From NCBI GenBank assembly GCA_014653375.1, contig JACWEP010000003.1, positions 1 to 64,000 of the forward strand: a stretch of DNA of 64,000 bases. Reading direction: 5' to 3'. Shown here in pieces: positions 52,618 to 61,954 of this stretch. The notes beneath the pieces are model-generated. The model saw only the letters and a list, made by a program, of their open reading frames with translations. It had not been told where the DNA came from and made no database searches. This stretch comes from Pelagibacterales bacterium SAG-MED48 (GTDB lineage Bacteria; Pseudomonadota; Alphaproteobacteria; Pelagibacterales; Pelagibacteraceae). The first letter of the stretch is position 1. Every line of letters starts with the position of its first letter. The translations under genes and the position numbers were made by a program.

Positions 52618-53412
52618 ATGTTAGAGACAAATCCATTTTCTATATTAGCAGAGACGGTATCTCCTTTTGCTATGCAAAGTTTTATAATTGCAATGATTTT
52701 ATTGATTGCATTTGGAACGATAATTCAAATGATACATCATAAAAATCTGACATATTTCTTAAACAATGCAAAAAAAGCAAAACTTCAGGCAACTAGAGAA
52801 ATTGGTACTGGAGAGAGAGTATCTATATTAGCTAAGACAGCAGTTGTTGATATTGGAACTACAGCTGAACTAGGTTTTGGAAAAAGAAGATTATCTCATG
52901 TGCTAGGAATGTATGGAACAATCATATTCTGGGTTTCATCAGCAATGTTGGTATTTTGCTATACTGGTGCAGATAAATCATCATCTACAATTTGGTCAAT
53001 GTTATGGCATGCAGGAGCAATTTTAACTTGTATAGGTGGATATTGGTTTTGGTTTTTTTTAAGAGTAGATGTTTCAGCTGAAGCTCATCCTTGGTACAGA
53101 ATTATTAAAGCAGATTTATTCGTTTTAGCATTGTTGGCTTGTTCTACTTTTGGGTTAGCTTGGTCATATGCTCAATTTAATGGTCAAGTAGGACTATCAT
53201 TTTTATTCTTAACATTATTTGTCACTGCAAATTTGGTGTTATTTGGTGGTGTGTACTGGTCTAAATTTGCACATATGTTTTATAAACCAGGAGCTGCAAT
53301 ACAGAAAAATTTAGCTGAAGCTGATGGATCAAGAGATAACCTTCCGCCACCAGCAGATGTGCCTGAGCAATTTGGCCTAGGTATAAAAAGAGAAGAGCCA
53401 AAACATTATTAA
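52618..53412 (+). CDS. aprM: Membrane anchor of adenylylsulfate reductase (AprM)
   Basis: A 264-residue protein with about six helices. It has an N-terminal anchor, a cytoplasmic loop with basic residues, and histidines in RLSHVLGMYGTIIFW and SMLWHAGAILTCIGGYWFW that could be haem or quinone ligands. It lies 31 bases upstream of aprB. In SAR11-type apr loci this position is held by the AprM anchor linking the enzyme to the quinone pool. The assignment relies mainly on context. Confidence 0.78.
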   Translation: MLETNPFSILAETVSPFAMQSFIIAMILLIAFGTIIQMIHHKNLTYFLNNAKKAKLQATREIGTGERVSILAKTAVVDIGTTAELGFGKRRLSHVLGMYGTIIFWVSSAMLVFCYTGADKSSSTIWSMLWHAGAILTCIGGYWFWFFLRVDVSAEAHPWYRIIKADLFVLALLACSTFGLAWSYAQFNGQVGLSFLFLTLFVTANLVLFGGVYWSKFAHMFYKPGAAIQKNLAEADGSRDNLPPPADVPEQFGLGIKREEPKHY

Positions 53413-53443
53413 TATGATAATTAGAAAAGGAAAAAATTAAATT

Positions 53444-53914
53444 ATGTCAACTTTTGTATACATGACTAGATGTGATGGCTGTGGTCATTGCGTAGATATT
53501 TGCCCATCAGATATAATGCACATTGATGAAAATATAAGACGTGCAAAAAACATTGAACCTAACTTTTGTTGGGAGTGCTACTCATGTGTTAAAGCTTGTC
53601 CAAATCATGCTATTGATGTTAGAGGGTATGCTGATTTTGCTCCAATGGGACATAGTGTTAGAGTAAGACGTGAAGAAGAAAAAGGAACTATTTCTTGGAA
53701 AATTAAGTTTAGAAATGGAACCACAAAAGATTTTGTTTCTCCAATTACAACAAAACCTTGGGGAAAATTTATTCCAAAACTTGCTGAGGGTGACAAACCT
53801 AATCAAGGTGAAATTAACTCACAAAGATTATACTCTGAACCTGAAGGTTTAAATATTGATGGCGAGCTACCAGTAGTACCTAAAGATTCATTTAAAAAAG
53901 GAGTTTACTACTAA
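53444..53914 (+). CDS. aprB: Adenylylsulfate reductase subunit beta
   Basis: A 156-residue iron-sulfur protein with two 4Fe-4S motifs, CDGCGHCVDICPSD and CWECYSCVKACPNH. The C-terminal extension (YADFAPMGHSVRVRREEEKG) wraps the alpha subunit in known structures. It carries electrons between AprA flavin and the membrane anchor. The aprA start overlaps its last base. Confidence 0.95.
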   Translation: MSTFVYMTRCDGCGHCVDICPSDIMHIDENIRRAKNIEPNFCWECYSCVKACPNHAIDVRGYADFAPMGHSVRVRREEEKGTISWKIKFRNGTTKDFVSPITTKPWGKFIPKLAEGDKPNQGEINSQRLYSEPEGLNIDGELPVVPKDSFKKGVYY

Positions 53915-55773
53915 TGGCTAAGCACAAAACTCATTACGAAGATTGCGATGTTCTAGTTGTTGGTGGCGGTATGGCTGGAACTGGTGCTACTTTTGAAGCT
54001 AGGCACTGGGGTAGAGATATGAAGATTATTTGTGTTGAAAAAGCTAATATCGACAGAAGTGGAGCAGTTGCTCAAGGTCTTTACGCAATTAACTGTTATA
54101 TGGGAATGCAGTGGGGCGAAAACCAACCAGAAGATCATGTAAGATATGCAAGAAATGATTTAATGGGAATGGTTAGAGAAGATTTAGGTTACGATATGGC
54201 CCGTCACGTAGACTCAACAGTTCATATGTTTGATGAATGGGGTCTTCCAATGATGAAAAATGAAGAAACTGGTAGATACTTAAGAGAAGGTAAGTGGCAA
54301 ATCATGATACATGGTGAAAGCTACAAACCTATTGTTGCAGAAGCAGCAAAAAAATCAGCAGATAAAATTTATAATAGAATTATGATCACTCATCTTTTAA
54401 TGGATGAAGCTCAAGAAAATAGAGTAGGTGGAGCAGTAGGATTTAACATGAGAACAGGTGATTTTCATGTGTTTAGAGCAAAAGCTGTAATAGTTGCAGC
54501 AGGTGGAGCTTCTCATATATTTAAACCAAGAGCTGTTGGTGAAGGAATGGGAAGAACTTGGTATGCCCCATGGAGTAATGGCTCAGCTTATGCTTTACCG
54601 ATTGCTGCTGGAGCTAAAATGACCCAAATGGAAAATAGAATTGTATTATGTAGATTTAAAGATGGATATGGACCAGTTGGCGCTTATTTCCTACACTTAA
54701 AAACTTATACCCAAAATGCGAATGGTGAAAACTATGAGAAGAAATGGTATGATCAAACTAAAGAGTTAGTTGGAGAATATATAGATCATCACCCAACACC
54801 AACTTGTCTTAGAAATCACGCTTTTATTCAAGAAACTATGGCAGGTGGTGGACCAATTCATATGGTTACAACTGAAGCTTTTCAAGACCCACATTTAGAA
54901 ACTGTTGGTTGGGAAAACTTCTTAGGAATGACTGTTGGACAAGCAGTAGTTTGGGCATCACAAAATATTGATCCAAAATATACAAACCCAGAATTAACAA
55001 CTTCTGAGCCATATGTAATGGGATCACATGCAACTTGTTCAGGTGCATGGGTTAGTGGTCCTGAAGATTTATCTCCACCAGAATATTTCTGGGGTTATAA
55101 CAGAATGCTTACTATTGATGGGTTATTTGGTGCAGGTGATACTGTTGGTGGAAGTGCTCATAAATTTTCATCAGGTTCATTTACAGAAGGTAGACTAGCT
55201 GCAAAAGCTGCAGTTAAGTATATTGAGGATAAAAAAGCTGAAGGTTTAAAAGTATCAGATAAACAGTGCGAAGATTTTAAAGAACAAGTCTTCAAACCAT
55301 TAGAGACATACACTGTAGCTCAAAATGAAATTACTGGAGGAACAGTTTCTCCAAGTTATATTTCACCAATTCAAGGTTTACAGCGTTTACAAAGAATTAT
55401 GGACGAATATGTAGGAGGAATAGCTACTAACTATATGACTAATGCTAATATGCTTAAAAGAGGTTTAGAGCTTTTAGCTTGGTTAGAAGAAGATCTTGAA
55501 AAGGTAGGTGCTGAAGATTATCACCAGCTAATGAGAGCTTGGGAGCTCAAACATAGAGCTATTACTTCCCAGTGTGTTACTGAACATACTATGTTTAGAG
55601 AAGAAACTAGATGGCCTGGATATTACTATCGTGGAGATCACATGAAACTAGATGATGATAATTGGCATTGTTTAACAGTTTCTAGAAGAGATCCTAAAAC
55701 AGGCAAATTTAGTATGGAGAAAGTTCCCGTCTATCATATTGTGGATGAGAATGAGAAGAAAAAAGCCTCTTAG
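53914..55773 (+). CDS. aprA: Adenylylsulfate reductase subunit alpha
   Basis: A 619-residue flavoprotein: the FAD motif VLVVGGGMAGTGATFEARHW, RSGAVAQGLYAINCYMGMQW and the FAD-contact GAGDTVGGSAHKFSSGSF. It interconverts APS and sulfite plus AMP. In an aerobic heterotroph beside sulfite-releasing enzymes, the direction is probably sulfite oxidation. No sat gene is seen nearby to turn APS into sulfate and ATP. Confidence 0.96.
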   Translation: MAKHKTHYEDCDVLVVGGGMAGTGATFEARHWGRDMKIICVEKANIDRSGAVAQGLYAINCYMGMQWGENQPEDHVRYARNDLMGMVREDLGYDMARHVDSTVHMFDEWGLPMMKNEETGRYLREGKWQIMIHGESYKPIVAEAAKKSADKIYNRIMITHLLMDEAQENRVGGAVGFNMRTGDFHVFRAKAVIVAAGGASHIFKPRAVGEGMGRTWYAPWSNGSAYALPIAAGAKMTQMENRIVLCRFKDGYGPVGAYFLHLKTYTQNANGENYEKKWYDQTKELVGEYIDHHPTPTCLRNHAFIQETMAGGGPIHMVTTEAFQDPHLETVGWENFLGMTVGQAVVWASQNIDPKYTNPELTTSEPYVMGSHATCSGAWVSGPEDLSPPEYFWGYNRMLTIDGLFGAGDTVGGSAHKFSSGSFTEGRLAAKAAVKYIEDKKAEGLKVSDKQCEDFKEQVFKPLETYTVAQNEITGGTVSPSYISPIQGLQRLQRIMDEYVGGIATNYMTNANMLKRGLELLAWLEEDLEKVGAEDYHQLMRAWELKHRAITSQCVTEHTMFREETRWPGYYYRGDHMKLDDDNWHCLTVSRRDPKTGKFSMEKVPVYHIVDENEKKKAS

Positions 55774-55792
55774 TAAATTCTTAATTTAACTT

Positions 55793-56143
55793 ATGGATAT
55801 TTTATCAAAAAACGATGATGAGATATATGAACTAGCCAAGCCCATTTGGGATAATTTGGTTAGATCATCTAATTTGAAGGATTATGGTGGATTTACTAAA
55901 GATTTTTCAACACAAATGTTATTTGGAGCCAATGAAGTAGAGCTTGGCAAGCAGTGGGCTAATAATAAAATCATCACCAATCTAAAAGAAACATTTGAGC
56001 CATTTGGCTGCCTTAGACGAGGAATTCATGTCACTGTTTTAATTAAGCAGACCAATAAAGAAATCTCAGGAGAGTTTTTGGGTAGGCTTGTACTTGGCGT
56101 TGAAGATGATGTCGTTAAAGTATTTGGAGCTACAATTTACTAA
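55793..56143 (+). CDS. Uncharacterised protein downstream of aprA (116 aa)
   Basis: A soluble 116-residue protein without signal or membrane segment. The N-terminal half is helical (DDEIYELAKPIWDNLVRSSN). The second half is beta-rich, with CLRRGIHVTVLIKQTNKEIS and GEFLGRLVLGVEDDVVKVFG. It has a single cysteine. I recognise no family. It follows aprA by 19 bases on the same strand and is probably co-transcribed, so a role in sulfite or APS chemistry is plausible but unproven. Confidence 0.7.
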   Translation: MDILSKNDDEIYELAKPIWDNLVRSSNLKDYGGFTKDFSTQMLFGANEVELGKQWANNKIITNLKETFEPFGCLRRGIHVTVLIKQTNKEISGEFLGRLVLGVEDDVVKVFGATIY

Positions 56144-56210
56144 AAAAAAAGATTTCTAGTTATTAAGTATTTGTTTGACAAATAGAATCGTGGGTGTATT
56201 GACGATTTAA

Positions 56211-56345
56211 ATGCACCTCTCAAATATAAAAATCATAAATAAAATCATCGAAGCAAAAGCAGCTATAATAAAAACAGGTATATTTATGAGCCTTGCTGCT
56301 TATTGGGGTGTTATTTTAGTTGGAACTTTTATCACATTTAACTAA
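56211..56345 (+). CDS. Small membrane protein between apr and tauE (44 aa)
   Basis: From ATG 56211: MHLSNIKIINKIIEAKAAII, then KTGIFMSLAAYWGVILVGTF and ITFN. An amphipathic N-terminus precedes one hydrophobic helix. No clear ribosome-binding site is seen, and no family is recognised. It occupies an otherwise empty 230-base interval. Confidence 0.45.
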   Translation: MHLSNIKIINKIIEAKAAIIKTGIFMSLAAYWGVILVGTFITFN

Positions 56346-56365
56346 GTTGTTTTTTAACAACTTTT
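56344..56365 (+). terminator. Terminator-like hairpin before tauE
   Basis: AAGTTGTT pairs perfectly with AACAACTT around TTTT, followed by TT and an AT-rich stretch. It overlaps the stop of the 44-residue frame and lies only nine bases before the tauE start. It could end the apr transcript or regulate tauE translation. Confidence 0.45.
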
Positions 56366-56373
56366 AAATTTTT

Positions 56374-57453
56374 ATGGAAGTATTTTTACCCATAGCTCAA
56401 GTCTTTATTAATCCTATTGAAATACTTTTATTAAGTGCAATTGTTGGAGTGCTATCTGGTTTGTTTGGTGTAGGAGGTGGTTTTTTAATGACGCCTTTTC
56501 TAATTTTTTTAGGTGTACCCCCTGCATATGCAGTTGCAAATGAAGCTAATAATATTTTAGCAACATCAGTATCAGGATCTACAACTCATTATTTAAAAAA
56601 TACACTAGATTATAAAATGGGCTTTATGATTGTAATAGGTGGCACAATTGGAACCGCTTTAGGAATTTATACTTTTACATATTTTAAAGGGATAGGAAAG
56701 ATAGATACAGTAATTTCATTAGCCTATATGTATATATTAGCAATTATTGGTACCCTCATGTTGGTAGAAAGTCTTAGAGAAATAGATAGAGAAAAAAGAA
56801 ATCTTGTAGTTAAAAAAAAATTACATGTTCACTATTGGATACATGGTCTACCACTAAGAATGAGATTTCCAAAATCAAAATTATATGAAAGTATATTTAC
56901 ACCAATTTTAATAGGTTTGTTGGTAGGATTTATTGCAGCAATTATGGGAATAGGGGGTGCTTTTATTTTGGTGCCTGCGATGATTTATATTATTAAGATG
57001 CCAACAAGATTAGTTCCAGGAACTTCTTTATTTGTCACAATTTTTGTAAGTGTCATTGTTACTTTTTTGCATTCATTTAATTATGGTTCAATAGATTTAT
57101 TGTTAGTTCTTATGTTAGTAATTGGATCAATTGTAGGTGTTCAAGTAGGTCAAAAACTTGGTGAAAAAATTGATAGTTCTGGTTTAAGAGCATTGCTAGC
57201 AATCTTGTTATTAGTTGTTGGTATCGCTATTGCATATGACACTTTTTTCGCAGAACAAATTCAAAAAGAAATAATTAGTGTATCAAACTCGGATTTAAAC
57301 TTTTTCTCAACATTTATTATAGAATTTTCTAAAGACATGCCATTCTTTTATGGATTATTTTCAATTATGTTCGCTATATTTTTAGGAGTTGCGGCAGCTT
57401 TTATCAGACGCTTTGTATCAAACTTCAAGAAAAAAATGTTATTACAATCTTAA
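56374..57453 (+). CDS. TauE/SafE family putative sulfite exporter
   Basis: A 359-residue protein with about nine helices and the family's repeated glycine motifs VGVLSGLFGVGGGFLMTPFL and VGFIAAIMGIGGAFILVPAM. TauE/SafE proteins are implicated in exporting sulfite or sulfoacetate. Its position between aprBA and suyAB/xsc supports a sulfite role. Confidence 0.88.
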   Translation: MEVFLPIAQVFINPIEILLLSAIVGVLSGLFGVGGGFLMTPFLIFLGVPPAYAVANEANNILATSVSGSTTHYLKNTLDYKMGFMIVIGGTIGTALGIYTFTYFKGIGKIDTVISLAYMYILAIIGTLMLVESLREIDREKRNLVVKKKLHVHYWIHGLPLRMRFPKSKLYESIFTPILIGLLVGFIAAIMGIGGAFILVPAMIYIIKMPTRLVPGTSLFVTIFVSVIVTFLHSFNYGSIDLLLVLMLVIGSIVGVQVGQKLGEKIDSSGLRALLAILLLVVGIAIAYDTFFAEQIQKEIISVSNSDLNFFSTFIIEFSKDMPFFYGLFSIMFAIFLGVAAAFIRRFVSNFKKKMLLQS

Positions 57454-57462
57454 GTTAAAAGT

Positions 57463-58548
57463 CTAATAAATAAATTTAATTAAAGTTTCAATATATATAA
57501 GACTGATAAAACCAACTGTAATAGCTGCAATTAAACCAACAACAAAGGGTTTATAACCCATTGATTTTAATTCGCTTAAATTAATTGAAATACCTACAGC
57601 AGCCATAGCCATAGTTAAAAATACTGTTGCTAAAGTTTTTAAATAGCCAATTAAGCTTGTCCAAACAACATAGCCATCATTGTCAGTTGTAAAAATCTGA
57701 TCCCCGATATTTCTTACAAAAATCATTCCTATGAAGCCAATAACAAAATAAGGAAAAATACTCAAAATAGAGTAATTTTGACCTTTTAATTCACCTCGAT
57801 TATATAAAAATGCAAATAAAGGTATCAGAATTACTAAAAAAGTATTTCTTATTAATTTAGTAACAGTTGCTACATTTAATGTTTCTGGACTATTAAATTG
57901 TTGGTCATAAATTAAACCAGCAGCTGCTACTTGAGATGTCTCATGAATTGAGGTCCCTAAAAATAAACCAATTTTTAAAGCATCATTATCAAAATACCAT
58001 TCTGCAAAATATGGATAAACAATCATTGCAATAACCCCAAACAATGTAATGTTTGCAATAGCGTATGCTACTTCAGATTTTTTTCCATTAATAACAGGTG
58101 CTGTCGCAACAATTGCAGTTGCCCCACAAACACTTGTACCTATGGCTATCAAGTAAGACATCTTTGAAGAAATAGGTACTTTCTTAATCAATAACTTTAC
58201 AAGTATTAATACACCAATAATACAAATAATAATTAAAGGTATAGCAATAGATCCAAATTTAATAAGTTCCTCAAAACTTAATCTAATTCCTAAAAAAATA
58301 ATTCCTAACTTTAAGATATATTGTTGTGTAAAATCTAAACCAACCATCATGCCTGGTCTAGGTGTAAATGCATTACCCATTAAAATTCCAAGTAAAATTG
58401 CAATTAGAACTGTTGAAATTGGACTTTTAGGTGTTCCAAAAATTTCTATCGCTAAAAGATTATTTATTCCTTGAGAGAATAAACAAAATACTAATGCTAA
58501 TACTACGCCAGGAATAATTGTTTTAAAGTATTGAAAATTAATAGGCAC
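57463..58548 (-). CDS. YeiH family putative sulfate/sulfite exporter
   Basis: A 361-residue protein with ten or more helices: QYILKLGIIFLGIRLSFEEL, GTSVCGATAIVATAPVI and GTSIHETSQVAAAG are family hallmarks. YeiH relatives occur with sulfonate and sulfite metabolism genes. It begins eleven bases after suyB in the same direction, so it is probably part of that operon. Confidence 0.88.
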   Translation of the reverse strand: MPINFQYFKTIIPGVVLALVFCLFSQGINNLLAIEIFGTPKSPISTVLIAILLGILMGNAFTPRPGMMVGLDFTQQYILKLGIIFLGIRLSFEELIKFGSIAIPLIIICIIGVLILVKLLIKKVPISSKMSYLIAIGTSVCGATAIVATAPVINGKKSEVAYAIANITLFGVIAMIVYPYFAEWYFDNDALKIGLFLGTSIHETSQVAAAGLIYDQQFNSPETLNVATVTKLIRNTFLVILIPLFAFLYNRGELKGQNYSILSIFPYFVIGFIGMIFVRNIGDQIFTTDNDGYVVWTSLIGYLKTLATVFLTMAMAAVGISINLSELKSMGYKPFVVGLIAAITVGFISLIYIETLIKFIY

Positions 58549-58559
58549 GTAAGTAGATT

Positions 58560-59726
58560 TTATGCACTTCTATAGAGTTTAGTCATCACAAATTCTTTGT
58601 GACCTAAAGCTTCCGCACAAGTTAATCTTCCGTTTGCTACCCTTAATGTTGCTTTGATTAATTCATCTCCAGCTTGAGACATGTTCATTTCACGTGTTAA
58701 TATTTTTGAAACATCACAATCAATGTGTTCGCCCATCCCTTTAACAGTTAATGGATTTGCAGTTAATTTCACAACAGGTTCTATTGGGTTACCCACAATG
58801 TTACCTTGGCCTGTTGGAAATAAATGAATATTAAAACCCGCTGCTGCTTGAAGCGTTACACATTCTGCTGCTGCAGATGAAGTATCCATAAAATACAAAC
58901 CTTTACCTTTAGTTGGTTCTTCTGCTGGCTCTAAAACATCGATAAATTTACAATTTCCAATTTTTTGAAAATTTCCAAAAGCTTTTTCTTCAATAGTAGT
59001 TAATCCACCAGCAATATTTCCAGCTGTTGGCTGACTTTCTGAAAGATCATCTGTTGCTTCCTTTAAAATAAAATCATTATATGAATTCCAAGTATTCATA
59101 AATTTATCAGATGCCTCTGGTGTTGCTCCTCGTGTAGCACAAACTTGTTCAGCACCGGTTAATTCAGATGTTTCTCCAAAACATAAATGAACACCCATTG
59201 GCTCCAATTTATCCATTAGATTTCCAACTGTAGGGTTTGCAGCTAAGCCAGATGTTGTATCAGATTCTCCACATTTAACAGATATCCAAAGATCACTCAT
59301 AGGGCATTCTTCTCTTTGTTTTTCAGATGCCCACATCACTAATTCTTGAGCTTTTTTAGAAGCTTTCATTACAGTACCAATATCTCCAGTACGCTCTATA
59401 TGAAATCCTTCAACTGGTTTTCCAGTTTTAGCAATGCCATCAACAATTTTTTTAGTCCACTTAGGCTCAATACCAATAACAATTACTGCTGCAACATTCG
59501 GGTTACAACCAGTTCCAATCATAGTTCTGAAATGAAGATCTAAATCTGCTCCAAATTGAAGTCTTCCGTATGAATGGGGAAGTGCCATTGTTCCTTTTAT
59601 ATTATTAGCAACTGCTTCAGCACATGCATTTGAAATATCATCCACTGGAAGAATGATTACGTGATTTCTAGTGCCAGCTCTGCCATTTTCTCTTTTATAA
59701 CCTAAAAAACTTTTTGGAATTTCCAT
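58560..59726 (-). CDS. suyB: UxaA-family hydro-lyase, probable sulfolactate sulfo-lyase subunit beta
   Basis: A 388-residue protein of the altronate/galactarate dehydratase C-terminal family: [57 protein letters not shown] and [18 protein letters not shown]. In SuyAB it splits (R)-sulfolactate into pyruvate and sulfite. The xsc gene and sulfite exporters next to it favour that over sugar-acid dehydratase. Confidence 0.85.
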   Translation of the reverse strand: MEIPKSFLGYKRENGRAGTRNHVIILPVDDISNACAEAVANNIKGTMALPHSYGRLQFGADLDLHFRTMIGTGCNPNVAAVIVIGIEPKWTKKIVDGIAKTGKPVEGFHIERTGDIGTVMKASKKAQELVMWASEKQREECPMSDLWISVKCGESDTTSGLAANPTVGNLMDKLEPMGVHLCFGETSELTGAEQVCATRGATPEASDKFMNTWNSYNDFILKEATDDLSESQPTAGNIAGGLTTIEEKAFGNFQKIGNCKFIDVLEPAEEPTKGKGLYFMDTSSAAAECVTLQAAAGFNIHLFPTGQGNIVGNPIEPVVKLTANPLTVKGMGEHIDCDVSKILTREMNMSQAGDELIKATLRVANGRLTCAEALGHKEFVMTKLYRSA

Positions 59727-59730
59727 ATTA

Positions 59731-60015
59731 TTACCACTTCTTTGTTTTTACATTGTGAACATGCACGTGTTCACCTTTTTTAATTGATTTAACAACTTTT
59801 CCTATATCGTGACCATATTTAAGAATTGTATCACCTTCATTTAAATCAGCCATTGCAATTTTGTGTCCTAAAGGAATTTCATCTAAAGATTGAATGCTTG
59901 TTGAGCTGTCATCTTCCATTATCCAACAATCACAGTCTTGTTTTGGAGTGATTTTTTCTATAACAACTACTCCTACGTTGTCTTTTTTATCGTGAATTAT
60001 GATATCTGTGGCCAT
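59731..60015 (-). CDS. suyA: UxaA-family N-terminal (SAF) subunit, probable sulfolactate sulfo-lyase subunit alpha
   Basis: A 94-residue SAF-domain protein: [20 protein letters not shown] and [20 protein letters not shown], ending HNVKTKKW. This is the small subunit that pairs with the enzyme encoded four bases downstream. The gene is divergent from xsc, with a 115-base shared promoter region that includes TTTGTAAA at 60044-60051. Confidence 0.85.
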   Translation of the reverse strand: MATDIIIHDKKDNVGVVVIEKITPKQDCDCWIMEDDSSTSIQSLDEIPLGHKIAMADLNEGDTILKYGHDIGKVVKSIKKGEHVHVHNVKTKKW

Positions 60016-60130
60016 ATTTATTGTGTCAATTGTTTGTTTGAAATTTGTAAAATCTTATATATTAATCGCAAAAATTAACAAATGAATTTTAAAATTGTTT
60101 AAATTTATACTTTAGAGAGGTTCTAGTTTT

Positions 60131-61915
60131 ATGACAAAAATGACAACAGAAGAAGCTTTTGTAAAAGTTTTACAAATGCATGGAATTGAGCACGCGTTCG
60201 GAATTATTGGTTCAGCATTTATGCCAATTTCAGATATTTTTCCTGATGCAGGAATCACTTTTTGGGATGTTGCTCATGAAACTAACGGTGGATTAATTGC
60301 AGATGGATACACAAGAGCCACTGGCAAAATCTCAATGGTCATTGCTCAAAACGGACCTGGTATAACTGGTTTAGTAACTCCTATTAAAACTGCATATTGG
60401 AACCACACTCCACTTTTATTAGTTTCACCTCAGGCTGCAAACAAAACTATGGGTCAAGGTGGTTTTCAAGAAGTTGAACAAATGAATTTATTTAAAGACA
60501 TGGTTTGTTATCAAGAAGAAGTTAGAGATCCTTCAAGAATGGCAGAAGTATTAAATAGAGTAATTGAAAAAGCAATTAGAGGATCTGCTCCAGCACAAAT
60601 AAATGTTCCTAGAGATTATTGGACACAAGTAATTGATATAGACCTTCCTCCAATTGTAAGATTAGAAAGACAAGCAGGCGGTGTTGAAGCGATTAAAAAA
60701 GCAGCTGATTTGTTATCTAATGCAAAATTTCCAGTAATTTTATCCGGTGCAGGTGTAGTAATTGGTGGTGCTATAGAAGATTGTAAAAAACTTGCTGAAA
60801 AATTAGATGCACCAGTTTGTTCTGGTTATCAACATAATGATAGTTTTCCAGGAAGTCATCCATTAGCAGCTGGTCCATTAGGATACAATGGTTCAAAAGC
60901 TGGAATGGAATTGATTCAAAAGGCTGATGTGGTTTTAGCATTAGGGACAAGACTTAATCCTTTTTCAACTTTACCAGGTTATGGAATGGATTACTGGCCA
61001 AAAGACGCAAGCATTATTCAAGTTGATATGAATTCTGATAGAATTGGTTTAACTAAAAAAGTAAGTGTTGGAATTTGTGGGGATGCTAAATTAGTTGCGC
61101 AACAAATCCTTGCTCAACTTTCACCAACAGCAGGTGATACTGATAGACAAAAAAGAAAAGATATAATTCATCAAACTAAATCAGCATGGCTACAAAAATT
61201 ATCAAGTCTTGATCATGAAGATGATGATGAAGGTACAGTTTGGAATAAAGAAGCAAGAGAAAGAGATGCAGATAGAATGTCTCCTAGACAAGCATGGAGA
61301 GCAATTCAAGCTGGTATGCCTGATGATGTAATTATATCAAGCGATATCGGAAACAACTGTGCAATTGGAAATGCTTATCCTACTTTTGAAAAAGGAAGAA
61401 AATATCTAGCACCAGGGTTATTTGGTCCTTGTGGTTATGGCTTTCCTTCAATTCTAGGGGCAAAAATTGGTTGCCCAGATACCCCAGTAATAGGTTTTGC
61501 TGGTGATGGTGCTTTTGGTATTAGTATGAATGAAATGAGTTCATGTGCTAGAGAAGAGTGGCCTGCAATTGCAATGGTTATCTTTAGAAACTACCAATGG
61601 GGTGCTGAGAAAAGAAATACTACTCTATGGTTTGATGATAATTTTGTTGGAACAGAACTTGATCCAGAATTAAGCTACGCTAAAGTTGCTGATGCTTGTG
61701 GATTAAAAGGAGTTTCTGTTAGAACCATGGAAGAAACTACGGCTGCTATCAAGCAATCTTGTGAAGATCAAAAGAAAGGAATTACAACATTTATTGAAGT
61801 AATTCTTAACCAAGAACTTGGTGAGCCATTTAGAAGAGATGCTATGAAGAAACCAGTTAAAGTTGCTGGTATCAATAAAGCAGATATGAAGAAGCAACCC
61901 TCATTAAATTCTTAA
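60131..61915 (+). CDS. xsc: Sulfoacetaldehyde acetyltransferase
   Basis: A 594-residue thiamine-diphosphate enzyme: the cofactor glutamate in VAHETNGGLIADGYTRATG, QGGFQEVEQMNLFKDMVCY, NVPRDYWTQVIDIDLPP and the diphosphate motif GDGAFGISMNEMSS. Xsc turns sulfoacetaldehyde plus phosphate into acetyl phosphate and sulfite. It is the central step for C2 sulfonates such as taurine. An AGAGAGG ribosome-binding site precedes the start. Confidence 0.95.
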   Translation: MTKMTTEEAFVKVLQMHGIEHAFGIIGSAFMPISDIFPDAGITFWDVAHETNGGLIADGYTRATGKISMVIAQNGPGITGLVTPIKTAYWNHTPLLLVSPQAANKTMGQGGFQEVEQMNLFKDMVCYQEEVRDPSRMAEVLNRVIEKAIRGSAPAQINVPRDYWTQVIDIDLPPIVRLERQAGGVEAIKKAADLLSNAKFPVILSGAGVVIGGAIEDCKKLAEKLDAPVCSGYQHNDSFPGSHPLAAGPLGYNGSKAGMELIQKADVVLALGTRLNPFSTLPGYGMDYWPKDASIIQVDMNSDRIGLTKKVSVGICGDAKLVAQQILAQLSPTAGDTDRQKRKDIIHQTKSAWLQKLSSLDHEDDDEGTVWNKEARERDADRMSPRQAWRAIQAGMPDDVIISSDIGNNCAIGNAYPTFEKGRKYLAPGLFGPCGYGFPSILGAKIGCPDTPVIGFAGDGAFGISMNEMSSCAREEWPAIAMVIFRNYQWGAEKRNTTLWFDDNFVGTELDPELSYAKVADACGLKGVSVRTMEETTAAIKQSCEDQKKGITTFIEVILNQELGEPFRRDAMKKPVKVAGINKADMKKQPSLNS

Positions 61916-61954
61916 GACCTTTTAAAAATTAAACAATTATCGTATGGTCACTTC

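Noticed and set aside
53582-53852. Several open frames on both strands inside aprB
   Set aside because: The iron-sulfur subunit fully explains the sequence; the others lack starts with ribosome-binding sites.
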